Part shown: positions 1 to 10,000 of the stretch, in pieces
How positions within the stretch are numbered: the stretch's first letter is position 1
Layout of the letters: the number at the start of each line of letters is the position of its first letter
Assembly (NCBI RefSeq): GCF_011058165.1
Contig: NZ_JAALEG010000003.1
Coordinates: forward strand, 62,001 to 126,000
Source: Rhodococcus aetherivorans
Lineage (GTDB): Bacteria; Actinomycetota; Actinomycetes; Mycobacteriales; Mycobacteriaceae
Direction: 5' to 3'
DNA: 64,000 nucleotides
Translations under genes and position numbers: made by a program
Notes under the pieces: generated by a model
What the model saw: the letters and a program-made list of their open reading frames with translations, nothing else
Told to the model about the DNA's origin: nothing
The model's database searches: none

Positions 1-489
1 GGCAACGACCGCCTCGCTCAGTCCTTCCAGTGCGAACTTGCTGGCGCTGTACAACCCGGTGGTGGGAAATGCCGCGATCCCCGCAACACTGGAGATCTGC
101 AGCAGGCGGCCCGGGCGCCGACGCAGCGCCGGCAACACCGCCTGCGTGACCCACAGCGCTCCGAAGAAGTTGGTCTCCATCTGAGCGCGTGCCTGCTCCT
201 CGGTGAACTCCTCGACGAAGCCCGTCCACATCGTCCCAGCGTTGTTGACGACGACATCGAGGCGCCCGAAGTGGTCGACAACCCGATCGACCGCCGCGAA
301 CACCGCCGACCGGTCGGTCACGTCGACGTCGACGGTGAGCACCCGCTCGTCGTCCCGGAACTCGGGCACGGCGGTTGCGGTGCGGGCAAGAGCGGCCACC
401 CGGTCTCCTGCGGTGAGCGCCTCCCGGGTGAACGCTCGGCCTAGCCCTCGGCTTGCCCCCGTGACCAGCCATATCCGCTGCTCGACCAT
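1..489 (-). CDS. SDR family oxidoreductase, C-terminus cut by window edge
   Basis: The 163 visible codons start at ATG 489 and run off the window. They encode a short-chain dehydrogenase/reductase. Visible elements are the cofactor motif TGASRGLG (residues 10-17), an acidic DVDVTD stretch (55-60), NNAG (82-85), the catalytic Ser pair in ISSVAG (about 133-138) and the YSASK catalytic Tyr147/Lys151. It is a classical SDR that binds NAD(P)H; the GASRG loop with Arg14 fits NADPH. The substrate cannot be deduced. It is divergent from a TetR gene with two operator-like palindromes between them, so it is probably the target of that regulator. The mycobacterial equivalents left of nudC (uvrD2) are not here, so this end lies outside the conserved synteny. 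Confidence 0.88.
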   Translation of the reverse strand, partial: MVEQRIWLVTGASRGLGRAFTREALTAGDRVAALARTATAVPEFRDDERVLTVDVDVTDRSAVFAAVDRVVDHFGRLDVVVNNAGTMWTGFVEEFTEEQARAQMETNFFGALWVTQAVLPALRRRPGRLLQISSVAGIAAFPTTGLYSASKFALEGLSEAVVA

Positions 490-512
490 ACCGGCGCCTC
501 CTCGGATCTAGA

Positions 513-529
513 CGAGACGGATCGTCTCG
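513..529. promoter_or_regulatory. Palindromic TetR-type operator 1
   Basis: Inverted repeat CGAGAC-N5-GTCTCG lies 24 bp upstream of the SDR start. Its core AGACGGaTCGTCT matches the second palindrome at 565-577 (AGACGGtCCGTCT). A pair of near-identical palindromes between a divergent TetR gene and its neighbour is the usual arrangement for TetR autoregulation plus repression of the divergent gene. The binding role is inferred. Confidence 0.6.
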
Positions 530-564
530 CCATGCGAGTATGCGACCCTCGTTCCCTTCTGTCA

Positions 565-577
565 AGACGGTCCGTCT
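565..577. promoter_or_regulatory. Palindromic TetR-type operator 2
   Basis: AGACGGtCCGTCT is an almost perfect dyad (AGACG-N3-CGTCT) ending 15-27 bp before the possible TetR starts (ATG 593 or 605). Being so close to the start, it would block the TetR gene's own transcription. It shares its half-sites with the palindrome at 513-529. Confidence 0.6.
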
Positions 578-604
578 CGTCTCGGTTTGGCTATGCTGGG
601 TTCC

Positions 605-1204
605 ATGCCGCCGAGAACCACCCGCCGCAGCGACGCCGCCCGGACAGCGATCCTGACCGCCGCGGTGGAGTTGGTCGGTGAAGTGGGCTACAGCAAGTCG
701 AGCATCGAGGCGATCGCTGCCCGAGCCGGCGTCGGGAAACAGACCATCTACCGGTGGTGGTCGTCGAAGGGATCGGTGCTGCTCGACGCCTACCTCAACG
801 CAAACGTGGGCGGCGAACCGGAGGACCCGCAGGGCCTACCGAACACGGGCGATCTCGTCGCCGACATGAGGGCGGTGCTGCGCGCCACCGTCGACGAACT
901 GAACGATCCCCGGTTCGAACGGCCGTTGCGCGCGCTGACCGTCGCCGTACTCGAGGACGAGTCCCTGGCCGCCGAATACTCCCGTCGTCTCGACGAGCCG
1001 ATGCGGCAGATGAAGAAGGAGCGGCTGCGCGCGGCGCAGCGACAGGGTCAGCTGTCCCCCGATGTGGATCTCGACGCCGTCGTCGACACCCTCTTCGCCC
1101 CCGTCGCCCAGCGCTGGCTGCTGCGCTCCGGTTCGCTGACCTACGAATACACCGATCACCTCGTCGAGACCGTGCTCACCGGTCTGCCGAGGCCAGGGTC
1201 CTGA
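605..1204 (+). CDS. TetR/AcrR family transcriptional regulator
   Basis: A 199-residue protein from ATG 605; in-frame ATG 593 and TTG 587 are alternatives and no site has a strong Shine-Dalgarno sequence. The N-terminal 60 residues are a TetR helix-turn-helix: an RTAILTAAVELVGEVGY helix 1, then SIEAIAARAGVGKQTIYRWW as the recognition unit. The C-terminal ligand domain (about 70-195) is diverse, as usual for the family. It is divergent from an SDR gene with two matching palindromes between them, so it probably represses itself and that gene in response to a small molecule handled by the reductase. The ligand is unknown. Its 3' end lies 5 bases from the convergent nudC stop. Confidence 0.85.
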   Translation: MPPRTTRRSDAARTAILTAAVELVGEVGYSKSSIEAIAARAGVGKQTIYRWWSSKGSVLLDAYLNANVGGEPEDPQGLPNTGDLVADMRAVLRATVDELNDPRFERPLRALTVAVLEDESLAAEYSRRLDEPMRQMKKERLRAAQRQGQLSPDVDLDAVVDTLFAPVAQRWLLRSGSLTYEYTDHLVETVLTGLPRPGS

Positions 1205-1209
1205 CCGGT

Positions 1210-2112
1210 TCAGTTCCCCCGGACCCAGCCCTCCAGCATGCCCCGGGCGATCGAGATCGATCCCGGCAGCAACAACGGGGCGTCGGCCGGGGAGGCCCAG
1301 TCGCCGAGCGCCAGCGCGGCCCGCACCTCGTCGCGGGTGAACCAACGGGCCTCGGCGATCTCCCCGTCGAGGAAGGCCAGCGGATGCTCCGGATCGGCGA
1401 CGGCGGAGAACCCGATCATCACCGACCGCGGGAACGGCCACGGCTGGCTGCCGAGGTACCGCACGTCTCGCACGTCGACGCCGACCTCCTCGCGGATCTC
1501 CCGCACGACGCAGGACTCGAGCGACTCCCCCGCCTCGACGAACCCGGCGAGCACGGAGAACCGTCGCTCCGGCCACACCGGCTGTCGCGCCAGCAGGACC
1601 CGGTCCGCGCCGTCGTGCACGAGACAGATGATCGCCGGGTCGGTACGCGGGAACTCCTCGTGACCGGTGCTGGTGCTGATCCTCGACCAGCCGGACAGGG
1701 TCGGCTCGGTCGGCGCTCCGTCCAGTGAACTGAAGCCCGCGTTGTCGTGCCAGTTGAGCAGGGCCACCGCGGTCACCATCAGACCCGCGTCGGCGTCGTC
1801 GAGCCGCTCCCCGACCCGGCGCAGGTCGGCGACCGTTCCGGTCTGCGCGAGCACCCGGATCGCCCACACGTGCCGGTCGCCGCGCACACCGAGGAACACC
1901 GCGCCGGGAACCGGCTCGGGTCCCAGCTCCACCGCCGCGGCGAACACCAGGGCGTCGCCGTCCACCGGCACCTGCCCGCGACGATCGACCCGCAGCAGAT
2001 GGGCCCGGGACCAACCGTCGTGCAGGGCCGCGGCGTCGCCCCGCAGCTCCTCGGCGCGGTCGACGACCGCACGGGAGAGCAGGGGGGTGTCGGACAGCTG
2101 GAAACGGCTCAC
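1210..2112 (-). CDS. nudC: NAD(+)/NADH pyrophosphatase (Nudix hydrolase) NudC
   Basis: A 300-residue Nudix enzyme that splits NAD(H) to NMN(H) and AMP and, in the family, removes NAD caps from RNA. The Nudix box (GX5EX7REUXEEXGU) begins at GFVEAGES around residue 190, and the NudC-specific SQPWPFP motif follows about 25 residues later. The zinc-ribbon cysteines of E. coli NudC are absent: the region between NWHDNAGF and GHEEFPRTDP has Ser/Thr/Asp instead. From memory, the mycobacterial protein also lacks them. The Pro in SQPWPFP is retained; in M. tuberculosis H37Rv a Gln there is linked to reduced activity. It lies 26 bp downstream of the K+ channel gene on the same strand, as in mycobacteria. 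Confidence 0.92.
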   Translation of the reverse strand: MSRFQLSDTPLLSRAVVDRAEELRGDAAALHDGWSRAHLLRVDRRGQVPVDGDALVFAAAVELGPEPVPGAVFLGVRGDRHVWAIRVLAQTGTVADLRRVGERLDDADAGLMVTAVALLNWHDNAGFSSLDGAPTEPTLSGWSRISTSTGHEEFPRTDPAIICLVHDGADRVLLARQPVWPERRFSVLAGFVEAGESLESCVVREIREEVGVDVRDVRYLGSQPWPFPRSVMIGFSAVADPEHPLAFLDGEIAEARWFTRDEVRAALALGDWASPADAPLLLPGSISIARGMLEGWVRGN

Positions 2113-2138
2113 GACTGCACCCTAGCGGCGGCGCGGGC

Positions 2139-3206
2139 TCAGCCCGACACCCGCCGGATGTAGAGCAGCTTGTCGTCCGCCTCCACGGCGTCGACCTCGG
2201 GGGACCCCACGCGCAGCAGGCGGCCGTCGCGCACGACTCCGAGCACGATGTCGGACAGGTGCCGGGGCGATCCACCCACTTCGTTCGGTTCGACGTCGCG
2301 TTCGGCGATCGCGAATCCCGCCTCGGGGGTGAGCAGGTCCTCGATCATCTCCACGACGCTCGGTGTGGTGGTGGCGATGCCGAGCAACCGGCCCGCCGTC
2401 TCGGACGAGATGACCACCGAGTCCGCGCCCGATTGACGCAGCAGGTGCGTGTTTTCCGATTCGCGGATGGCCGCGACGATCTTCGCCCTCGGGGCGATCT
2501 CGCGGGCGCTGAGCGTGACGAGCACCGCGGTGTCGTCGCGGTTGGCGGCGACGATGATCGCGGCGGCGTGCTGAACGCCCGCCAGGCGCAGCACATCCGA
2601 CTTCGTCGCCGAGCCCTGTACCGTCACCAGCCCCTGCCCGGCGGCGGTCTCGAGTACCACCGGATCGGTGTCGACGACGACGATGTCCGACGGCGGAACC
2701 CCGTCGCCCAGCATCGCATCCACCGCGGTACGGCCCTTGGTGCCGTATCCGACGACGACGGTGTGATTACGCACGCGGCGCCTCCAACGCTGAATCTTGA
2801 ACGCCTGGCGCGAACTCTCGGTCAGTGCCGAGAGCGTCGTACCGACCAGGACGATGAGGAAGAAAATCCGCAACGGCGTGACGACCAGGACGTTGATCAG
2901 TCTCGCCTCGGGTGTGAACGGGGTGATGTCGCCGTAGCCGGTGGTCGACAGCGAGACGGTCGCGTAGTAGATGCAGTCCAGCAGCGACAGTGCGTCGCCC
3001 TGGGCGTCGCGGTAGCCGTCCCGGTCGAGGTAGACCACCAGCACGGCGAATGTCAACGCCACCACCGCATATCCGACGCGGCGAGTGATGGCCCGGCTCG
3101 GGCTCGTCTGCAGCTGCGGCACCCGCAGGATGCCCACCAGCGCGAAGTCCGGGCGCTCGGTGAGCACGTCGGAACGGCTGAAGCGGGCACGCAACCTACC
3201 CGGCAT
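2139..3206 (-). CDS. Potassium channel with RCK (TrkA-N) domain, Rv3200c-like
   Basis: A 355-residue ion channel subunit. After a short cytoplasmic N-terminus come a membrane helix near residues 45-60, a pore helix and the selectivity filter TTGYGD (about 92-97), then a second helix VLVVTPLRIFFLIVLVGTT. A regulator-of-conductance domain follows from about 147, opening with the nucleotide-binding VVVGYGTKG loop and a VVVDTD acidic end. A TrkA-C-like tail closes the protein. The two-helix plus RCK layout is that of MthK-type K+ channels gated by ligands. It sits between nudC and adnB, the same place as Rv3200c. Confidence 0.88.
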   Translation of the reverse strand: MPGRLRARFSRSDVLTERPDFALVGILRVPQLQTSPSRAITRRVGYAVVALTFAVLVVYLDRDGYRDAQGDALSLLDCIYYATVSLSTTGYGDITPFTPEARLINVLVVTPLRIFFLIVLVGTTLSALTESSRQAFKIQRWRRRVRNHTVVVGYGTKGRTAVDAMLGDGVPPSDIVVVDTDPVVLETAAGQGLVTVQGSATKSDVLRLAGVQHAAAIIVAANRDDTAVLVTLSAREIAPRAKIVAAIRESENTHLLRQSGADSVVISSETAGRLLGIATTTPSVVEMIEDLLTPEAGFAIAERDVEPNEVGGSPRHLSDIVLGVVRDGRLLRVGSPEVDAVEADDKLLYIRRVSG

Positions 3207-3309
3207 GGCGGCGCTCCCGCGGCGTTCTCGGCTCCGGTGACGCGGTCACCGACGTTCTCGTTGCTGACATCGGCTCGCAGCCTACGCGTCGGCCGCTAGT
3301 GTGGCGCGC

Positions 3310-3702
3310 ATGTCCACACTCCCGTCCCAGCGCGCGGCGCTGCGGCTGTCCGCGCTCCTCCTCGGAGCGGGCGCGGCGCACTTCGCCTCCCCCCGGCCGT
3401 TCGACCGGATCGTGCCGACGGCGCTGCCGGGTTCGCCACGCACCTATACCTACGTCTCCGGGGTGGCCGAGCTGACCGCCGGGACGGCGCTTGCGATTCC
3501 GCGGACCCGGCGGCTCGGCGGGACGCTGGCCGCGGCCCTGCTGATCGCGGTGTTCCCCGCCAACGTGCAGATGGCCGTGACATGGCTGCGCAGCGAGCGG
3601 CTCTCCCCGGCCGCGAAGGCGGTCGCGGTGGCCCGGCTGCCGCTGCAGGTGCCCCTGATCGCCCAGGCTCTCACGGCGCGGCGCAACGCCCCGCGCCGCT
3701 GA
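3310..3702 (+). CDS. Small DoxX-like membrane protein
   Basis: A 130-residue hydrophobic protein with about four membrane segments: one near the N-terminus (SALLLGAGAAHFA), one in the VSGVAELTAGTALAI region, one in GTLAAALLIAVFPANVQMAV, and an amphipathic end. The arrangement and the PxNVQMA-type motif resemble DoxX family proteins of unknown function. ATG 3310 is preceded 4-10 bases upstream by a TAGTGT -10-like hexamer, so the transcript may be leaderless; GTG 3301 is the alternative. It is convergent with adnB, whose stop lies 7 bases away. Confidence 0.7.
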   Translation: MSTLPSQRAALRLSALLLGAGAAHFASPRPFDRIVPTALPGSPRTYTYVSGVAELTAGTALAIPRTRRLGGTLAAALLIAVFPANVQMAVTWLRSERLSPAAKAVAVARLPLQVPLIAQALTARRNAPRR

Positions 3703-3708
3703 CCGCCG

Positions 3709-6700
3709 CTATCGCTCGCCGGCCGACGGGCGGTCCGCGCCGGCGCTGCGCACCAACCGGTCCAGCCGCTCGGCGCCGGGCAGGTCCTCCGGCGCGATGG
3801 TCCGCCCGGTGCGCACGTAGTGGAATGCGGCCCGCACCTTGTCGAGAGGCGGCACGGCCGGTCGGCCCGTCGCGCGGAACGTGCGGGCGGCCATCAGCTG
3901 CGCCCAGGCCAGTCGGTACGCGGCCAGCTGCATCGCCACCGCCTCGAGCCGGTCCTCGTCGGGCTCGGCGCCGGTCTTCCAGTCGATGACCGTCCAGCCG
4001 CCGTCCGAGTCCTCGAACACCGCGTCGATCCGGCCACGGATCACCACCCCGGCCAGCGACGTCTCGAACGGAACCTCCACCTCCACCGGGCTGCGCTGCG
4101 CCCACCGCGAGCGCAGGAACGCCTCCTGGAGCCGGTCGAGTTCGGTCTCGTCGCCGCCGGCGTCGTCCGCGCCGGGCAGTTCGTCGAGGTCGAGCAGCCG
4201 CGTGGCGCCGTATCGCCGTTCGAGCCACGCGTGGAAGGCGGTGCCGCGGCGCGCCAGCGGATTCGGCCGGAACGGCAACGGACGGCGCAGCCGCGCCGCC
4301 AGCGCGGCCGGGTCCGCGGCCAGATCCACCAGCTGGCTGACCGACATCTGGGCGGGCAGCATCACCTCGGCACGCTGCTCGGCGCGCCGGGCCCGCTCGG
4401 CGAGCAGCGCGTCGACGTCCGCGGCCCAGTCGTCGGGGTCGTCGTCCGGGGTCGCCGGGGGCTCGGGTTCGGGCTCCTCGAGCATCGCGAGGACCAGGGC
4501 CGCGCCCTGCTCGACGAAGGGACGCCGCACCCCGAGGGGATCGCGCGGCCACACGGCGGTGTGCGGATCCGCGGTCATCGGGTTCTCGGTGCCCGGCTCC
4601 GGCGCCGGGGCCCAGGTCTCGATGCGGCCGAGCCCGGGTCGCGCCGCCACCAGCTCGTGCAGTTCGGACAGGAACGGGGACGGTCCCTTCGGGTCCGTTC
4701 CGGACTCGGCCCAGTGGTGCCCGGAGACGAACAGGGCCCGCTCCGTGCGGGTGAGCGCGACGTAGAACAGGCGCCGGTCCTCGTCCAGTTTCCGGCGCTT
4801 GAGGGCGTCCTTGTGCGTGTCGATGCAGTTCTCGAGCGATTTGCGGTCGTAGACCTCGTCGAGATCGAGGACGGGGACGCCGTCGCTGTTCTCGCCCGGC
4901 AGCGCCCGGTCGCCGCGCAGCGACGGCGGCAGTTCCCCGAGGGCGCCGAGCCATGTGCTGCCGGCCGTCGACGAGGGGAACACCCCGGCGGTCAGGTGCG
5001 GGACCGCCACCACCTCCCATTCGAGGCCCTTGGCCGAGTGCACGGTCAGCACCTGCACCCGTTCGGTGGCGACCTGCACCTCGCCCGGAGCGAGTCCGCC
5101 CTCGATCGCCTCGGCGGCGGAGAGGTAGGCGAGCAGGCCGGTCAGCGTCGCCGAACCGCGGCTCGCGTACCCGGCGACCACGTCCGCGAAGGCGTCGAGG
5201 TTCTCCCGGCCGACACCGCCGTCGCTGCCCGCGCGGGCCTGCGCCTCGATGCCGATGCCGAGAACCCGCTCCACCTCGGCGACGAGCTCCGTCAGCGGCT
5301 GGCCCAGCCGCTCCCGCAGGGACGCCAGCTCCTTGCCCAGCGCGACGATGCGCGCGTAACCGAACTCCGAATACCGATGCGGCGGACCGGGATCGGAGAG
5401 TGCGTCGGCGATCCCGGCCTGTTCGGACTGCTCGCCCGGCAGGGCGCTGTCGAGCGCCTCGGCGAGGGCGGCCGAGTCGGTGACCGTGCCGGCGACGCCG
5501 AAGCGGCCGCCGATGGCGAGTTCGCCGGCCCGGCGCCACAGCGCCTTCAGGTCGGCGGCGCCGAGCTGCCAGCGGGCACCGGTCAGCACCCGCACGGCCG
5601 CGCTGCCGGCCGTGGGGTCCGCGGCCAGCCGCAGCATCGCGATCACGTCCGCCACCTCGGGGGTGTGCAGCAGGCCGCCGAGACCGACCACCTCGACGGG
5701 CAGGCCGTGGGCTCGCAGCGCCTCCGCGATCGGCGCGGCGTCGGCGTTGCGGCGCACCAGCACCGCCGCTGTCGGCGGCGACGCCTCGGCGGCCCGGGCG
5801 GCCGCGTACTCGGCGGCGATCCGCCCGGCCACCCATTCCCGTTCGGCCTCCACGTCCGGATGCAGGGCGAGCCGGACGTCGCCGGGGGTCGGCTCCGGCT
5901 TCGCCCGCAGCGTGCTGACCTGGACACCCTTGTGCCGCAACGGTTCCGATGCCAGATTTGCCAGCTCCAGCGCCTCTGGGGGGTTGCGCCAGCTGGTGAG
6001 CAACTCGAGCCGGGGCGCGGGGCTGCCGTCCGGCAGCGGGAAGTCCGTCGAGAACCGGGGCAGGTTTGCCGCGGACGCGCCACGCCATCCGTAGATCGAC
6101 TGCATCGGATCCCCCACCGCGGTCACCGCGGGCATCCGCTCCGAGGCGCCGCCGGACAGGGGACCGCCGAACAGCGACGACAGGAGGACACGCTGCGCGT
6201 GGCCGGTGTCCTGGTACTCGTCGAGCAGCACCACCCGGAAGCGGGCCCGCTCGGCGCGGCCGACCTCCGGGTGGTCGCGGGCCATCCGGGCGGCGAGCGA
6301 CATCTGGCTGCCGAAATCCAGCGCGCCCTCGCGGCGCAGCGTCTGCGCCAAGCGCTCGACCAGGGGCAGCAACTCGATCCGGGCCTGCTGCGCGTCGAGG
6401 ATGTTCAGCAGGGTCTTCGACGGTCCCCCACGCTGATTCGGGCCGGCGGGCAGCGTGTGCACGAGCTTGTCCAGCTCGGTGTGCGCCACGCGCAGGTCCT
6501 CCGGCTCGACGAGGTGCTCGGCGAGCTGCCCCGACAGGGCCAGCACGCACTCGGTGACCGACGCGGGATTGCGGTCGGTGTCGAGGTCGCCGTCCCAGGC
6601 GCTGACCACGCGGTACGCGAGCTGCCACAGCTCGGTCTCGGACAGCAGGGTCGCCGACGGTTCGATGGGCAGCAGCAGCCCGTGCTCACCGAGCAGGCGC

Positions 6701-7074
6701 CCGGCGTACGCGTGATAGGTGCCCACCTCCGGCTCGCCGGCGAGGATGCGGGCGCGAAGCCCGCCGGTCGGGTCGAGGTCGCGCACCAGCGCCGATCCGG
6801 CGAGCTTCGCCAGCCGCCGGCGGATCCGGGTGGTGAGCTGCTGGGCGGCCTTGCGGGTGAACGTCAGGCCCAGCACCTGTTCCGGGTCGACGAAGCCGTT
6901 CGCGACGAGCCAGACCACGCGCGCCGCCATCGTCTCGGTCTTGCCGGCGCCGGCGCCGGCGACGACGAGCGTGGGCTGCAGCGGCGCCTCGATCACCGCG
7001 GCCTGCTCGCCGGTCGGCGGGAACTGCCCGAGCGCGGCGGCCAGCTCGACCGCACTCACCGTCGGTGGTGCCAC
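3709..7074 (-). CDS. adnB: ATP-dependent DNA helicase-nuclease subunit AdnB
   Basis: An 1121-residue UvrD-family motor with a C-terminal RecB-type nuclease. Walker A GAGAGKTET is at about residues 40-48, the SF1 motif Ia region LTFTRKAAQQL follows, Walker B is RVVLLDEYQDT, and motifs III-VI include AVGDPMQSIYGWRG and VLTVHSAKGLEW. The nuclease domain keeps GRIDAVFED and VIDWKTG near the C-terminus. With AdnA it forms the heterodimer that resects double-strand breaks in mycobacteria; AdnB is the main translocating motor there. The GTG start at 7074 overlaps the adnA stop (TAGTG), which implies translational coupling. The length is close to the mycobacterial protein. Confidence 0.93.
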   Translation of the reverse strand: MAPPTVSAVELAAALGQFPPTGEQAAVIEAPLQPTLVVAGAGAGKTETMAARVVWLVANGFVDPEQVLGLTFTRKAAQQLTTRIRRRLAKLAGSALVRDLDPTGGLRARILAGEPEVGTYHAYAGRLLGEHGLLLPIEPSATLLSETELWQLAYRVVSAWDGDLDTDRNPASVTECVLALSGQLAEHLVEPEDLRVAHTELDKLVHTLPAGPNQRGGPSKTLLNILDAQQARIELLPLVERLAQTLRREGALDFGSQMSLAARMARDHPEVGRAERARFRVVLLDEYQDTGHAQRVLLSSLFGGPLSGGASERMPAVTAVGDPMQSIYGWRGASAANLPRFSTDFPLPDGSPAPRLELLTSWRNPPEALELANLASEPLRHKGVQVSTLRAKPEPTPGDVRLALHPDVEAEREWVAGRIAAEYAAARAAEASPPTAAVLVRRNADAAPIAEALRAHGLPVEVVGLGGLLHTPEVADVIAMLRLAADPTAGSAAVRVLTGARWQLGAADLKALWRRAGELAIGGRFGVAGTVTDSAALAEALDSALPGEQSEQAGIADALSDPGPPHRYSEFGYARIVALGKELASLRERLGQPLTELVAEVERVLGIGIEAQARAGSDGGVGRENLDAFADVVAGYASRGSATLTGLLAYLSAAEAIEGGLAPGEVQVATERVQVLTVHSAKGLEWEVVAVPHLTAGVFPSSTAGSTWLGALGELPPSLRGDRALPGENSDGVPVLDLDEVYDRKSLENCIDTHKDALKRRKLDEDRRLFYVALTRTERALFVSGHHWAESGTDPKGPSPFLSELHELVAARPGLGRIETWAPAPEPGTENPMTADPHTAVWPRDPLGVRRPFVEQGAALVLAMLEEPEPEPPATPDDDPDDWAADVDALLAERARRAEQRAEVMLPAQMSVSQLVDLAADPAALAARLRRPLPFRPNPLARRGTAFHAWLERRYGATRLLDLDELPGADDAGGDETELDRLQEAFLRSRWAQRSPVEVEVPFETSLAGVVIRGRIDAVFEDSDGGWTVIDWKTGAEPDEDRLEAVAMQLAAYRLAWAQLMAARTFRATGRPAVPPLDKVRAAFHYVRTGRTIAPEDLPGAERLDRLVRSAGADRPSAGER

Positions 7075-10000
7075 TATCCCGTCACCTGCCTGCCCTCGTC
7101 GTGCGCCGGGCAGCTCGACAGGACCGGGCAGTGCCGGCACCCGTCGTTGACCCGGGCCAGGAACTGCGGTCCGCGGGTGGCCGCGGCTGCTTCGTGGATC
7201 ACGTCGCGCCAACGGTCGAGCGCCTCGGCGTCCAGCGGGGGCTGTACCCGCTGGGTGGCGCCCTCCTTGTTGTGCGGTTTGGCGACGAACACCAACCGTG
7301 CCCCGCCGGGTTCGCCGGCGGGCTGCCCGTCGATCGCGCCGGCCGCGGCGGCGACCTGGTAGGCGGCCAGCTGCGCGTGCTGCTGCGCCGCCTCCTTGGT
7401 GACCGGATGGCGCGCGGTCTTGACGTCGATGATCACGGGCCGCCCGTCGGGGTCGCGCTCGAGCCGGTCGATCCGGCCGCGCAGCCGCACCCGAGGCTCG
7501 TCCTCGGTCCGGGGTTCGAGGATGCCGTCGACGGCGATCTCGACCCCGACCTCGGTGAGCTCGCCACGGGTGCCGCGCAGCCACGCCGAGAACGTGTCGA
7601 GCATGGCGCGGGTGCGTTCGAGCTCGCGACGGGCGTACCACTGGGAGCCGAGATCGACCGAGTCCCATGCCCGTTCGAGCGCCCGCTCCACCTGGTCGGG
7701 CGGGATCCGCCCGGCGAGCGCCTGCACCAGCGTGTGCACCAGGCTGCCCGCGACGGCGTGGGTGTTGTCGCCGTCGGAGCCGCCGTGCCGCTCGAACATC
7801 CACCGCAGCGGGCACGTGGTGAGCTGTTCGACCGTCGACGGCGACAACGGCACCGCGTCGGCCCCGGGGTCCCACAGTTCCTGTTGCGTGCTGGGCTCGG
7901 CGGTGCCGTACCACTGGTCCGGATGCGCGCCCCGCACACGGGCCCGGGCGAGCCGCGCGAGCTGTGCGGCCGCCCGGCGCTGCCGCTGCGGATCGTCCCG
8001 GGCCACCACGGGATCGCACACCACGCTGCGCAGCTCGGCGACGAGGGTGGGTAGGGCGAGCACCCGGGTGCGGGTCTCCTCGGGCAGCACCGAGACGTCC
8101 TCACCCGCCTCGTCGACGACGTCGTCGGAGTCCGCGCCCACCAGCTCGTCGACGAACCGGGACCGCACCATGTCGGTGTCGCCGCCCACCGATTCGACGG
8201 CGGTGACGAGCAGGGTGCGCCGCGCCCGGCTGCACGCGACGAGGAACAGGCGGCGCTCGTCGGCCAGTAGCGGCGCGGTGCGTGAGAGCCGCGTCGAGCC
8301 GTCGCCGCCGCCGTCGGCCCCGGACACCGCGTCGATCAGCGTCTCGATGCCCAGCAGGGTGCCGCGGGCGCGCAGGCTCGGCCACAGGCCCTCCTGCACG
8401 CCGGCGACCGCCACGACATCCCACTCCCGGCCGGCCGCCGAGTGGGCACTGACGACGGTGACCGCCTCCGCCGGCGCGACCAGGCGGGTGCGGACGGTGC
8501 CCGGGATCTCCTGCTCGGTGAGGTAGTCGACGAATCCGGCGAGCTGGGCGCGCGGCAGCCGGTCGACGTAGTCGGCGGCGGCGTCGAACAGCGCCACGAT
8601 GCCGTCGAGGTCGCGGTCGGCCTGCGCGCCGACCGGACCGCCGCGTTCGGACGCCGCGGCCCACTTGCGCTCGAGTCCGGTGGCCTGCCACGCCTCCCAC
8701 AGCACGTCCTCGATGCCGCCGCCGCGGCGCGCGGCCTCCCGGGCCTTGCGCAGCACGGCCTGGGCCTTCTTCAGCGGCGCCGCCTCGACGTCGGTGAGTC
8801 CGCGCTCGAGCCGTTCGGCGTTTTCGCCCTCGTCGTCGACGAGCAGCAGTCGCAGCAGTTCGGCGGAGTCGCGGTCGCCCCCGGCGGCGAGCTCGACACG
8901 GCGCAGGCCGCGGCGCAGGCGGCGCAGGGCGACCGGTTCGGCTCCGCCGACGGGCCCGGACAGCAGGGCGAGCGCCTCCTCGCCGCCGAACGGCAGCCCG
9001 GACAGTGCCCGCAGTACGAGCAGCAGCCCGGCGACGCCGTGCTGGCGGGCCAGCGGCAGCTCGGAGGCGGCCGTGGTCACCGGCACGCCGGCCGCCAGCA
9101 GGGCGCGCCGCAGCGGGGCGAGCGAGCGCGGCACCGACCGCACCACGACGGCCATCCGGGACCACGGCACCCCGTCGACGAGGTGGGCGCGGCGCAGCGT
9201 GTCGGCGACGAGCGCGGCTTCCTTCGCCGGCGTCGGCAGCACCCGGACCCGCACGGTGCCCGGGTCGTCCGACGGGACGGCGGGTGCGCCGCGGTGCGGC
9301 GGGAGGCCGGACAGCCGGCGGGTGATACGGCCGACGAGTTCGGCCACCTCGGGGGCGGCGCGGTGGTTGGTGCCGAGCACCACGCGGCGGCTCGGGTCGT
9401 CGTCGACCAACGCGGCGAGGAAGGCCGGGTCGGCGCCACGGAAGGTGAACACCGCCTGGTCCGGATCGCCGGCGACGGTGGTGGTGCGGGTGCCGAGCCC
9501 GACGACGCGCACCAGTTGCGCCGCCTGCGGGTCGAGATGCTGGGCGTCGTCGACGAGCAGGTGCCGGATCCGGGACCGTTCCCGTGCGAGCAGGTCGGGG
9601 TCGGTGACGAACGCGGCGAGGGCCGCCCCGACGAGTTCGGCGGCGTCGAGGGCGGGCGCGGTGGCCTCGGGCGCCTCGATGCCGACCGCGCCGCGCAGCA
9701 GCATGATCTGCTCGTACCGGGCGGCGAATTCGCCGACGGCGACCCACTCCGGCCGCGACCGCCGCTGCCCGAGCTCGATCAGGTCCTCGGGACCGAGGCC
9801 GCGTTCGTTGGCGCGCAGCATCAGGTCCCGCAGCTCCACCGCGAAGCCGGTCATGCCGAGCGCGGGCCGCAGCCGCTCGGGCCACATGCCCGCGCCGTCG
9901 TCGAGATCGCCGCGCAACAGCTCGCGCAGGACGGCGTCCTGCTCGGCGCCGGTGATCAGGCGGGGGGGCGGGTTGCCGTGCGTGGACGCCTGCAGCCGCA

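Noticed and set aside
1210-2112. NudC without zinc-ribbon cysteines as a novelty
   Set aside because: From memory the mycobacterial NudC also lacks them, so this is a lineage property rather than a new feature.
3820-7362. Very long open frames on the plus strand opposite adnB and adnA
   Set aside because: They are antisense to well-conserved helicase-nuclease genes and have the Arg/Pro/Ala-rich, motif-free composition expected of third-position GC bias.
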